Made by a program: the position numbers and the translations under genes. The notes beneath the pieces are model-generated. The model saw only the letters and a program-made list of their open reading frames with translations, was not told where the DNA came from and did no database searches. From Acidobacteriota bacterium (lineage in GTDB: Bacteria; Acidobacteriota; Terriglobia; UBA7540), in assembly GCA_902812465.1 (NCBI GenBank), contig CADDZE010000011.1, positions 1 through 64,000 on the forward strand: DNA of 64,000 bases, written 5' to 3'. This document shows positions 8,207-15,920 of this stretch, piece after piece (the stretch's first letter is position 1; every line of letters starts with the position of its first letter).

Positions 8207-8270
8207 GTTTTTACAAACAAAGCCGTAATGTCATTTAAAATCAACAGTATACATTCTATGGAAAAATTGG
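8207..8270 (+). repeat. Dispersed repeat, copy 1
   Basis: The copy has a T-run, then the invariant core ACAAAGCCGTAATGT, then exactly 19 nt between AATGT and ACATT, then a TATGGAA tail. It begins 2 nt after the stop codon of the STGPRT-family gene. Four other copies occur at 8421, 38470, 38608 and 38836. Confidence 0.8.
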
Positions 8271-8420
8271 ATTGCTCGGACCTCGTATGCTTAGCCAGTG
8301 AGAACCGGAAGGCTATTGGGCGGAGGCCGTCCGCAGCTACCGGAGGAAGGTCCCCCCAACCGCGAGGCTAAGAGCACTCTACCCGGCGGTTGCCGGTATC
8401 GGTCGCATGCCGAAGTGGCC

Positions 8421-8484
8421 AATTTTTCAAACAAAGCCGTAATGTCACGGCTGATCAATGAGATACATTTTATGGAAGAATTCT
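8421..8484 (+). repeat. Dispersed repeat, copy 2
   Basis: This copy has the same core (CAAACAAAGCCGTAATGT), the same 19-nt gap to ACATT, and the tail TTATGGAAGAATTC. It lies 214 bp from copy 1 in the same orientation. The roughly 150 bp between the two copies shows no gene. Confidence 0.8.
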
Positions 8485-8517
8485 GGAGTGGCCCGTGGCG
8501 GGCGCCGAAGGTACATC

Positions 8518-9177
8518 TCAACGAGCAGAATGGCCGCCAGGATGTTGGCAGCCGGCGTAACTGTCCCAGGCCACCTGACCGGTCCAGCCAAGTTCTTTCA
8601 GGCCGACCTCGGAGGAATAGAAGGCGGTGCTGACCCAGCCCTTAATGTCCTCGAAGTGGTCCCTAAGTGTCAGAACGGGCTCTCCGTTGTTCTTGGCCGG
8701 CCCTGGGCGCCGTCTGCGCCGCCGACCTCCCCCTTCCGCCGGCTGGCCGGGCGGCGCCGTTGATGCGGCGGTGAGAATCGCATGCTGTTGGTCCTCGGTA
8801 AGGGCCTTGAAGGGCGCGTTGTAGCGGGTAATGGCTTCGTGATCGAAGGCGCTGAGCGCAGCGAGAAATTTCTTTTGGTTTTCGGGCGAGTCCACGGCGA
8901 TCAGCGCATCCAGAAACCGGGTAACCCCTGCTTGAGTCGAGTTGGGGACAATTCGTTCCGCCAGGACCGTGAGGGTCTCACATTGGTGTGCGTCAAGGAA
9001 CTGCGGCTCCCAACCGGCCGACGCGGGCTCCTGGTGAGCAACGTCAATGTTGGCGGAACTTGCAGGATACGACCGCGCCGCACGGGCGGCCGGCAAGGCC
9101 AATCCTGCCCCGGCGGCGCTTCCCAGCAGGCGCTGGACGGCCTGACGGCGGTTGAGCGCTCGCGGGTGTGCATACAT
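8518..9177 (-). CDS. Gluconate 2-dehydrogenase subunit 3 family protein (Tat signal)
   Basis: About 219 residues. The N-terminus, LNRRQAVQRLLGSAAGAGLA, is a twin-arginine signal. The body matches the small subunit of gluconate/glucose 2-dehydrogenases (FLDAHQCETLTVLAERIVP). An Arg/Pro-rich low-complexity stretch (about 150-167) interrupts the domain before the conserved C-terminus, GWTGQVAWDSYAGCQHPGG. In the characterised FAD glucose dehydrogenases this subunit carries the signal peptide and exports the catalytic subunit with it. A GMC catalytic subunit without a signal lies divergently at 9488. I chose the ATG at 9177, which has GGAG upstream, over the GTG at 9204. Confidence 0.8.
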   Translation of the reverse strand: MYAHPRALNRRQAVQRLLGSAAGAGLALPAARAARSYPASSANIDVAHQEPASAGWEPQFLDAHQCETLTVLAERIVPNSTQAGVTRFLDALIAVDSPENQKKFLAALSAFDHEAITRYNAPFKALTEDQQHAILTAASTAPPGQPAEGGGRRRRRRPGPAKNNGEPVLTLRDHFEDIKGWVSTAFYSSEVGLKELGWTGQVAWDSYAGCQHPGGHSAR

Positions 9178-9487
9178 GTTAGGGCTCCGGTCTAGTTTGT
9201 TCACGCAGTTTCACCTTGTTGGGTTGTTAGACTCTGTCGGCCGACAACGCCGAATGTATCATCCGCTTTATTTGAATACAACTCTCTTGAACCTTACAAG
9301 CAGAGTTGGCGTATATTGAGCTGTTGCGCCGCTACCCCTTCGCCCCGCCGGGCGCTGGTTCTCCCAACTAGATCCATTAGCTGCCTTTCGCGGGTAGGCG
9401 TGGTGGTGGTGGGGGGCGCGCGCTTTAAAGTGTTTGCCGTCACCCAGTTGGCTCATGCTCGCCGGGTGACGCACCGAGGGATCATCT

Positions 9488-11173
9488 ATGGCTGACCCAT
9501 CGAAGACCATCTATGACGTTATCGTGGTGGGCTCCGGAGCTTCGGGAGGATGGGCCTGCAAGCGCCTCTCTGAGGCGGGCCTGCGAGTGGCTCTCGTGGA
9601 CGCCGGTCGCCCCCAGTCGGACGCCAACTTCAGCGAACACAAACCCGTCTTCGAATTGAAATACCGCGACCAGGCGGAATACCTGATCCGCAAGACGCGT
9701 CCCGTACAGAAGGACTGCTACGCCTGCATGGAATACAACTACGACTGGTTCTGCAACGACCTTGAGGAGCCTTACACTACCGCTGCCGACAAGCCTTTTA
9801 GCTGGCAGGGGCGGCTGCGCGTTACCGGCGGGCGCACCAACGTTTGGGGCCGCGTCAGCCTGCGCCTGAGCGACCTGGATTTTAAGGCCGCCTCGTTTGA
9901 TGGCTATGGCGAGAACTGGCCCCTCAGCTACAAGGATCTCGAGCAGTACTATGACTTGGTCGAGGAGTACGTCGGCGTCTGTGGCCAGGCAGAAGGACTT
10001 CCACACCTTCCTGACGGCCATTTTCAGCCGCCCATGCCGCTCAACTGCGTGGAGATGCACTTCCGCAACCGGGTGAAGGAGAAGCTGGGCTGGGTGCCGA
10101 TGCCGACTCGCAGCGCCAACCTGACCCGGCCCATCAACGGCCGTGCCGCCTGCCATTACTGCGGCCCCTGCGAACGCGGCTGCGTCACTCATTCCTACTT
10201 CAATGCCGCCTTCACCACGGTGGCTGATGCACTGAAGACGGGCAACTGCACGCACATCCCCAACGCCATGGCTTACCAGGTGCTGATGGACACGGACCGC
10301 AACCGCGCCCGAGGCATTCTCTACATTGACCGCATCACCCGGCAGCCTAAAGAAGTCCGCGCGCGCGCCGTGGTGCTGTGCGCGCAGGCGCTCGAATCCG
10401 TCCGCATCCTCCTGAATTCCGCCAATCGCCAGTATCCCAACGGACTTGCCAACTCGAGCGGCGTGCTGGGTCACTACCTGATGGATCACATCATGGGCGG
10501 CGGCGCCAGCGGTGAATTCCCCGATTTCGCCGAGAAGCCGGACATCAACGGCCCCAACCGTCCCTGCGGCATCTACGTGGCGCGCTTCCGCAATCTGCCG
10601 GGCCAGCCCCGCTCGAAGCACTTCCTGCGCGGATACGGCTACGAAGGCGGGGGCGGCACCGGCTTCAACTGGGGCGCCCCGGGATTCGGCAAGGCTTATA
10701 AGGAAGCCTTGTGGAACGGCTCCTGCTACCTTTCGATCGGCGGTTTTGGCGAAAGCCTGGCGCGCTGGGAGAACTACGTCGAGATCGATCCGGAGGTGAA
10801 GGACGTCTTCGGCATTCCCGTCCTGCGCATTCACATGACTTACGGGGAAAACGAACGGGCGATGGTGAAGGACATGGCCGAGTCGGCGGCGGAGATGCTC
10901 GAGGCGGCCGGGGCAAAGAATATCCGCAAGAATGAGCATCCCTCGACCCCTGGATGGGCCATCCACGAGGTCGGTATCGCGCGCATGGGCAACGATCCCA
11001 AGAAGTCCGTGCTCAACCAGTTCCAGCAGACGCATGACATCAAAAACCTCTTCGTCTGCGACGGCGCAGGCTTCACCTCCAGCGCCTGCCAGAATCCGAC
11101 ACTGACGATCATGGCTTTGTGCGTGCGCTCGATGGATTACTTGATGCAGGAAATGAAGCGCGGCAACGTCTGA
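9488..11173 (+). CDS. GMC-family FAD oxidoreductase, dehydrogenase large subunit
   Basis: This 561-residue flavoprotein has the N-terminal FAD-binding Rossmann motif VIVVGSGASGGWACKRL, ending in VALVDAG. A distinctive cluster, CHYCGPCERGC (about 219-229), resembles the cysteine-rich hinge that holds an iron-sulfur cluster in bacterial FAD glucose dehydrogenases. The C-terminal GMC active-site region is present (AIHEVGIARMGNDP, then TSSACQNPTLTIMAL). No signal peptide is visible, consistent with export through the Tat-borne small subunit encoded divergently at 8518-9177. The substrate is probably a sugar or polyol. No multiheme cytochrome subunit is adjacent. Confidence 0.87.
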   Translation: MADPSKTIYDVIVVGSGASGGWACKRLSEAGLRVALVDAGRPQSDANFSEHKPVFELKYRDQAEYLIRKTRPVQKDCYACMEYNYDWFCNDLEEPYTTAADKPFSWQGRLRVTGGRTNVWGRVSLRLSDLDFKAASFDGYGENWPLSYKDLEQYYDLVEEYVGVCGQAEGLPHLPDGHFQPPMPLNCVEMHFRNRVKEKLGWVPMPTRSANLTRPINGRAACHYCGPCERGCVTHSYFNAAFTTVADALKTGNCTHIPNAMAYQVLMDTDRNRARGILYIDRITRQPKEVRARAVVLCAQALESVRILLNSANRQYPNGLANSSGVLGHYLMDHIMGGGASGEFPDFAEKPDINGPNRPCGIYVARFRNLPGQPRSKHFLRGYGYEGGGGTGFNWGAPGFGKAYKEALWNGSCYLSIGGFGESLARWENYVEIDPEVKDVFGIPVLRIHMTYGENERAMVKDMAESAAEMLEAAGAKNIRKNEHPSTPGWAIHEVGIARMGNDPKKSVLNQFQQTHDIKNLFVCDGAGFTSSACQNPTLTIMALCVRSMDYLMQEMKRGNV

Positions 11174-11337
11174 GGCTGTTGGCGCGGCGCTTTTGAGGCG
11201 TCCGGAAGGGTGGAGGCCGCAGGCCTCCGCTACAAGATGGATAGCGCTGGCCCGTGGCCGCCTCGGAGACAGCAAGTAGGAACCGCAGGCTGGGCCTGGC
11301 GGCGCGGCCTCGCGGCCAGAACGCGGGAGGCAGACGG

Positions 11338-12207
11338 ATGATGTGCGCAAGGAAAAGCGTGGTAGCCCTGTGCTTGCTCTTCACGGCGACCGCTTCCGCC
11401 CAGACGCTGAGCGTGAAGTGGGAGGAGCTCACGGCGGCGGATTTCGTTCAGGCGCTGCAGAAATCCCAGGGCGTTTGCATGTTGCCTTTCGGCATCATCG
11501 AAAAGCACGGGCCGCATCTGCCGCTGGGCACCGACCTGATCAACGTCCGCTACCTGGCCGAGCAGGCGGCCCAGAAGGAGTACGCCGTGGTGTTTCCCGC
11601 CTATTACTTCGGCCAGATCTTCGAAGCCAAGCATGAGCCCGGCACGGTAGCTTACAGCGCCGGCCTGCAGCTCGACCTGCTGCAAGAGACCACGGACGAG
11701 ATGGGACGCAACGGCTGCAAGAAGATCGTGATTCTCAACGGGCACGGCGGCAACAACCATCTGCTGCCTTTCTTTGCCCAGGCGCAGCTTGCCCGCCCGC
11801 ACGACTACATCGTCTATGTCTATCAGCCGAACTTGAATGTGCCCGGCCGCCCGCCCTTAAAGGACAAGATCGATGCCCACGCTGGCGAGTCCGAAACGGC
11901 TCACGTCATGGTGTCGCGCCCCGACCTGGTGCACCTCGACCGCGCCACACTCGAGTCCGGCGCCGACCAGCAGCGGCTGCACCTGCCGCCCGGCCTCTAC
12001 ACGGGCATCTGGTGGTATGCGCGCTTTCCCGAACACTACGCGGGCGAAGGTGCGTCCGCCACCCAGGAGCTCGGCCAATTTGACCTGAAGACCGCCGTGA
12101 ACGAGGTCGCAGAAGTTCTCCGCGCCGTCAAGGCCGACGAGGAGGGTCCAAGGCTGCAGAAGGAGTTTTACGAGAAGTCGAGTCATCCCCTCGATACGAA
12201 ACAGTAA
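11338..12207 (+). CDS. Secreted creatininase-family amidohydrolase
   Basis: About 289 residues including a signal peptide (VVALCLLFTATASAQ). Metal-binding motifs of the creatinine amidohydrolase family are present: PFGIIEKHGPHLPLGTD (the Glu-His-Asp set), HEPGTVAYS and ILNGHGGNNH. A later ESETAHVMVSRPDLVH matches the family C-terminus. Cytoplasmic members open cyclic amides such as creatinine or act in coenzyme maturation (MftE). A secreted member suggests a periplasmic amide substrate, which is unknown. The start is the first of two ATGs at 11338, preceded by GGGAGG. It follows the GMC gene by 164 bp on the same strand. Confidence 0.85.
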   Translation: MMCARKSVVALCLLFTATASAQTLSVKWEELTAADFVQALQKSQGVCMLPFGIIEKHGPHLPLGTDLINVRYLAEQAAQKEYAVVFPAYYFGQIFEAKHEPGTVAYSAGLQLDLLQETTDEMGRNGCKKIVILNGHGGNNHLLPFFAQAQLARPHDYIVYVYQPNLNVPGRPPLKDKIDAHAGESETAHVMVSRPDLVHLDRATLESGADQQRLHLPPGLYTGIWWYARFPEHYAGEGASATQELGQFDLKTAVNEVAEVLRAVKADEEGPRLQKEFYEKSSHPLDTKQ

Positions 12208-12284
12208 GATCCTGAGGAGCAGGACCACTTGTGAGGCATGAGACGAACAACGGCGCTTGCTGCGCTGCATTCAATAACCGACGG

Positions 12285-12535
12285 ATGGGTGGAAGGTCCG
12301 CCGGCAAGCTGATCGCGCTGTCCGCGTGTGTGCTGGCTCTGGTGGCCGGCTGTGCGCGTTTCAGCGGCCCTTCCGCGAATATCCCTCCGTCGAGTGCGGC
12401 TAGGCGCCGCTGCCACCCGACTGGCGGGAGAAGGCCGAGTTTGTCATCGCGCGGCGGATGTATCCGCCCGGCCCCAACGACGGATACCGCGGCCGCTTCG
12501 ATGGTGACTGGCGGCAGGGCCTCTCACCCAGCTAG
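12285..12535 (+). pseudogene. DUF4159-like gene, frameshifted and truncated
   Basis: From ATG 12285 a lipoprotein-type signal is read (LIALSACVLALVAGCARFSG). Near 12400 the sensible reading moves to another frame, giving PLPPDWREKAEFVIARRMYP and GPNDGYRGRFDGDWRQGLS before TAG at 12533. The EFVIARRMYPPGP segment resembles the start of DUF4159 domains, which normally continue for well over 100 residues. The gene therefore has a frame change and has lost its 3' part. The following 270 bp to 12805 hold nothing I can identify. Confidence 0.45.
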
Positions 12536-12805
12536 CTGTGGATGCCAAGAGGGGACTAGCAGCCATCTCGGCCAGCCACTAAGCAGAACGAACTTCTCCG
12601 TGAAAAACAGCGAGGGCGGATACTTGAAGAGCACTTGGAACATGGCCGGAGGTCGGCGTGCTGAACCTCTTTCCTGTTTGGTCAACGCTCATCGAAGAGA
12701 TGACGTGAGCATGGCAAGGCTGCCCCGAAAGGCTGGGCAGCCGAGAGGCCTTGAGGAGGGAAGGTTTGACTTGCGGTGTGAGCTGCCGAGGAAGACTACT
12801 GCCTT

Positions 12806-13147
12806 TCAAGCCTCTCCGGATTGCCGAAGCCGGTCGATCTTGGCCGCCATGATGAAATCGCTTTCCGTCAGGCCGTTGACGGCGTGGGTCCACAGCGTGA
12901 TTTCCACTTTGCCCCAAGCGAGGAGTATATCCGGGTGGTGACCTTGCTCTTCTGCGAGCTCGCCGACCTTGTTGACAAAAGCCAGAGCGGTGCGAAAGTC
13001 CGGAAATTTCCACGTCTTCACTAGGTGGTGCTCTTCGACCACCCGCCATCCTTCCAGCTGTTTCTGCAAGGCTACCAGGGCATCCCCTTTGAGCGCCGGT
13101 ACACCACCGTGGCAGGGAACGCAAGTTTTCTCTGCAAGGTCAGACAT
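12806..13147 (-). CDS. 4a-hydroxytetrahydrobiopterin dehydratase (pterin-4a-carbinolamine dehydratase)
   Basis: This 113-residue single-domain enzyme has the family signature GELAEEQGHHPDILLAWGKV and then ITLWTHAVNGLTESDFIMAA. The conserved His-His-Pro and the later His are the pterin-binding/catalytic residues. It regenerates quinonoid dihydropterin after aromatic amino-acid hydroxylation, though many bacterial members have other or unknown roles. The ATG at 13147 was chosen because GGAAGGAG lies 6 nt upstream. It lies 12 bp after actD on the same strand, so it is probably co-transcribed with alternative complex III, with no evident functional link. Confidence 0.88.
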   Translation of the reverse strand: MSDLAEKTCVPCHGGVPALKGDALVALQKQLEGWRVVEEHHLVKTWKFPDFRTALAFVNKVGELAEEQGHHPDILLAWGKVEITLWTHAVNGLTESDFIMAAKIDRLRQSGEA

Positions 13148-13159
13148 TGCCACTCCTTC

Positions 13160-13681
13160 CTAAGCCCCCGGTTTCGAACCAACCACCGAGAAAGCGCCCG
13201 CGTTGCGCAGCGCGGCCTCGATTTTGGCTGAATTCTCGGCGCGCACCTTCGCCGCGCCTACCAGAATCTTACCCTGAGCGACCTCGGTAGCATAGATATG
13301 TGACGTCCCCTCCGGCGACCGTGCGGTGACCACCAGCGTAATGAGCGTCGCGAGGATGGCGCCCAGCATGATCAGCTCGTACGTGATCACCCCATCGGGC
13401 CAGGGAGAGACGATCGGCATCCCTCCGGTCGGCAACGGATAAGCTCGTTGGGTGAAGGCTACGAACAGGAAACCCATCAGTCCTGCGAGCACACCCGCCA
13501 AAACCGCGATCCAAGGCATGAGGGTACGATGGTCCCGGCGGCCGAACGGATAGTCTTCGAAGGGCTCGGCAGAGACGATGACGATGTCGCGCTCCGGAAC
13601 GCCTGCTTCCTCCAGGGCATCGACCGCGCGTTGCGCAGACTCTGGATTTGGATAAAGGCCGTATACAGCGTCTTTATTCAC
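13160..13681 (-). CDS. actD: Alternative complex III subunit ActD (DUF3341)
   Basis: This 173-residue membrane protein has an N-terminal soluble domain (AVYGLYPNPESAQRAVDAL, ending in IVIVSAEPFEDYPFGRRDHR). It is followed by two transmembrane helices (about 55-80 and 98-122) and a short C-terminal domain. This is the DUF3341 architecture of ActD, a membrane subunit of the quinol:electron-acceptor oxidoreductase that replaces the bc1 complex in many bacteria. It overlaps the 3' end of actC by 8 nt. No actE (monoheme cytochrome) or actF follows; a pterin dehydratase gene comes next. Confidence 0.87.
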   Translation of the reverse strand: MNKDAVYGLYPNPESAQRAVDALEEAGVPERDIVIVSAEPFEDYPFGRRDHRTLMPWIAVLAGVLAGLMGFLFVAFTQRAYPLPTGGMPIVSPWPDGVITYELIMLGAILATLITLVVTARSPEGTSHIYATEVAQGKILVGAAKVRAENSAKIEAALRNAGAFSVVGSKPGA

Positions 13682-15110
13682 GTGGCTCCTTGGCCATGAG
13701 ATTCGCGGCCAATACTGCTTCTCCAGCGTTAGGACGTCCCCTCAAATCCCGGCACTGACTCCAGGGCGCGGCTTTCTGCCGCCAAGCCGCCCGAGCAGGA
13801 AGCGTCGCGCGCAATCCTACCTTTAGCTCCCAAATCGAGATGATGGGCACAAACTTGACGAAGAGAAGATAAAGCAAGCCCATGGCCGCGAAGGTACCGG
13901 CCGTAACTGTAATTTCTACCCAGGTCGGGCGGTAGCTCCCGAAGGCGTACGGAAGGTATTTGCGGGCGAGTGATGGCACGATGATCAGGAAGCGCTCGAT
14001 CCACATACCAACCACGATGGTCGATGATGCGATCACCGTCCCGGTGATGGTGCGGAGCTTTTTGATAGCCAGCAGCGGAAACGGAATACCGAAGTTACAT
14101 AGCACCATAATCCAAAAGAGCGGTGCGAAAGCGCCGCGCTGCGTCGCCCAAAACACCGCCATTTCCGAGGATTCATTCCCGTACCACGTGGTCAGACGCT
14201 CAGCCACGATGAAATAAAACCACAACAGGCTCATCATGAGGAGCAGTTTGCCCAGATTGTCGAAGTGAAGCGGGCGCAGATATTCTTCAAGGTGCAGACA
14301 CTTGCGCAGGAGAGCCATGGCCAGGATCAACCCCGCGATACCACTAAAGATGGCGCCGGCCACAAAATACGGCCCGAAAATGGTGGAGTGCCACATCGGA
14401 ACCGGAGCCATAGCAAAGTCCCAGGATACGATCGTGTGCACCGACACTGCTACCGGGATGATGACCACGGCCATGATGTGCATCGCGGTTTCCAAGCGGT
14501 TCCATTGCCTGGGCGTGCCGCGCCAGCCTAGGGAAAGGACGCGATACAGCCTCTTTCTCCAGCCATGGGCGCGCTCCCTGACTACAGCCCAGTCAGGAAT
14601 GATAGGCAATAAGAGGAACGTTACGCTACCCGTCAAATAGCTGGAAATAGCGAAGAAATCCCACAGCAGCGGCGAGCGGAAGTTGGGCCAGATGGTGCGT
14701 TGGCTGGGATAGGGCACCAGCCAGAAGAAGAGCCAGGGCCGTCCCAGATGGATGATCGGGAACATGGCCCCGATGCTCAGGGCGAACACCGTGATCGCTT
14801 CCGCGCAACGCGTGACGGGTCTTCGCCAGGTAGCGTTAGCGAGGCGCAGAATGGCGGAGATGAGCGTTCCCGCGTGACTGATCCCGATCCAGAACACGAA
14901 GTTCGTAATATAGAAGGCCCAGAAGACCGGACGGTTGATTCCCAACACCCCGATGCCGCGCCACACCTGGTAACCGAAGACCGCCACGGCGGTAAGCACG
15001 ATCAGCCCAACCAACGAACTGGCAACGAAGTAGCGGCGCGACGTTGCCATCAGAGGGCGAAGTAGATCGTCGTCGACGCGGTTTAAGGTATCCTGATCCA
15101 AGCTCGCCAT
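13674..15110 (-). CDS. actC: Alternative complex III subunit ActC (NrfD/PsrC-type quinol-binding membrane subunit)
   Basis: About 478 residues with roughly ten hydrophobic helices. The region after the first helix, FWIGISHAGTLISAILRL, and later LHFDNLGKLLLMMSLLWFYF match the NrfD-like subunits ActC and ActF, which contain the quinol site. The ATG at 15110 sits 5 bp after the iron-sulfur subunit stop, which excludes the longer in-frame extension overlapping that gene. The final 60 residues are hydrophilic and poorly conserved. The subunit oxidises menaquinol or ubiquinol in the membrane and passes electrons to the ActB Fe-S chain. Confidence 0.9.
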   Translation of the reverse strand: MASLDQDTLNRVDDDLLRPLMATSRRYFVASSLVGLIVLTAVAVFGYQVWRGIGVLGINRPVFWAFYITNFVFWIGISHAGTLISAILRLANATWRRPVTRCAEAITVFALSIGAMFPIIHLGRPWLFFWLVPYPSQRTIWPNFRSPLLWDFFAISSYLTGSVTFLLLPIIPDWAVVRERAHGWRKRLYRVLSLGWRGTPRQWNRLETAMHIMAVVIIPVAVSVHTIVSWDFAMAPVPMWHSTIFGPYFVAGAIFSGIAGLILAMALLRKCLHLEEYLRPLHFDNLGKLLLMMSLLWFYFIVAERLTTWYGNESSEMAVFWATQRGAFAPLFWIMVLCNFGIPFPLLAIKKLRTITGTVIASSTIVVGMWIERFLIIVPSLARKYLPYAFGSYRPTWVEITVTAGTFAAMGLLYLLFVKFVPIISIWELKVGLRATLPARAAWRQKAAPWSQCRDLRGRPNAGEAVLAANLMAKEPRE

Positions 15111-15115
15111 CGGAA

Positions 15116-15865
15116 TTACCCAGCGCTCGCCGGACCACCCTCCTCGCCACTCCAAGACCCCCGCTCCAAGTATGTGACATTCGGGCGAGTGTTGAGCTCG
15201 CCCAGCAAGACCGTGGCGCGATTGGACCGCGCGAGCTTCGAGACCTCGCTTTCCGGATCGTTCAGGTTGCCGAAAATCAGGGCTTTCGGCGGGCAAGTTT
15301 GCACGCAAGCCGGGTTGAACTCACCATCCTTCAGTTCACGCTTCTCAGCCTTGGCTTGGATTTCCGCCGCCTTGATTCGCTGCACGCAAAACGTACACTT
15401 CTCCATCACGCCGACTTCGCGAACGGAAACGTCCGGGTTTAGCTGCAAATGGAGCGGCTTGTCCCAAACCGGGTTGTAGAAGTTGAAAAAGCGTACGGTG
15501 TAAGGACAAGCGTTGGCGCAGTAACGCGTGCCGATGCAGCGGTTGTAGACCTGAGCGTTGAGACCCTCGGGATTGTGATAGCTGGCGAAGGTCGGGCAGA
15601 CAGGCTCGCAGGGCGCGGCTTCGCATTGCTGGCAGAGCACGGGCCTAAACCGCACCCGCGCTTCGGGGAACTCGCCCTCCCAGTAGCGCTCGACGCGAAG
15701 CCAGTGGATGGCGCGCCCACGAGCTGCTTGGTCCTCGCCCGCCGTCGGCACGTTGTTCTCCGCCCGGCAAGCCACCACACAGGCCTCGCAACCGGTGCAA
15801 CGGTCGAGATCGACGACCATACCCCAGTGGATTTTTGATTCGAGATGATCGATTTCTGATTTCAT
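15116..15865 (-). CDS. actB: Alternative complex III iron-sulfur subunit (C-terminal half of ActB)
   Basis: About 249 residues with four ferredoxin-type cysteine clusters: CTGCEACVVACRAEN, CQQCEAAPCEPVCP, CIGTRYCANACPY, and a last one combining CTFCVQRIK with CVQTCPPKALIFG. In most alternative complex III operons this module is fused behind the molybdopterin-like domain in a single ActB of about 1000 residues. Here it is a separate gene. I took the ATG at 15865 (MKSEIDHLESKIHWGMVVDLDRC...), although an in-frame TTG at 15910 would bring it within 10 bp of the upstream gene. Confidence 0.88.
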   Translation of the reverse strand: MKSEIDHLESKIHWGMVVDLDRCTGCEACVVACRAENNVPTAGEDQAARGRAIHWLRVERYWEGEFPEARVRFRPVLCQQCEAAPCEPVCPTFASYHNPEGLNAQVYNRCIGTRYCANACPYTVRFFNFYNPVWDKPLHLQLNPDVSVREVGVMEKCTFCVQRIKAAEIQAKAEKRELKDGEFNPACVQTCPPKALIFGNLNDPESEVSKLARSNRATVLLGELNTRPNVTYLERGSWSGEEGGPASAG

Positions 15866-15920
15866 GTGCAAATGAGAGTTGAAAAACAAGCACTCCAACC
15901 AGGCCCACAAAGCCCCATCG

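Noticed and set aside
8207-8484. The repeats as integron attC sites
   Set aside because: No paired RYYYAAC/GTTRRRY core sites or long imperfect stem are visible, the inter-repeat DNA holds no cassette genes, and no integrase is present.
9482-11350. A 622-codon open frame on the minus strand, antisense to the GMC oxidoreductase
   Set aside because: It is the exact antisense of a gene with clear FAD and GMC motifs. High GC keeps the opposite frame open, and its translation shows no family or start signal.
12231-12941. A 236-codon plus-strand frame across 12231-12941
   Set aside because: Only the first 40 codons look real (lipoprotein signal). The remainder is the wrong frame of the DUF4159 remnant and the antisense of the pterin dehydratase.
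13118-13135. CVPCH in the pterin dehydratase as a haem c site
   Set aside because: It lies in the N-terminal segment where this cytoplasmic family commonly has CxxC-like sequence. There is no signal peptide, so haem attachment is implausible.
15111-15308. Longer ActC start at 15308
   Set aside because: It would overlap the Fe-S subunit gene by almost 200 bp and adds Arg/Gly-rich unconserved sequence. The ATG at 15110 follows the previous stop by 5 bp.
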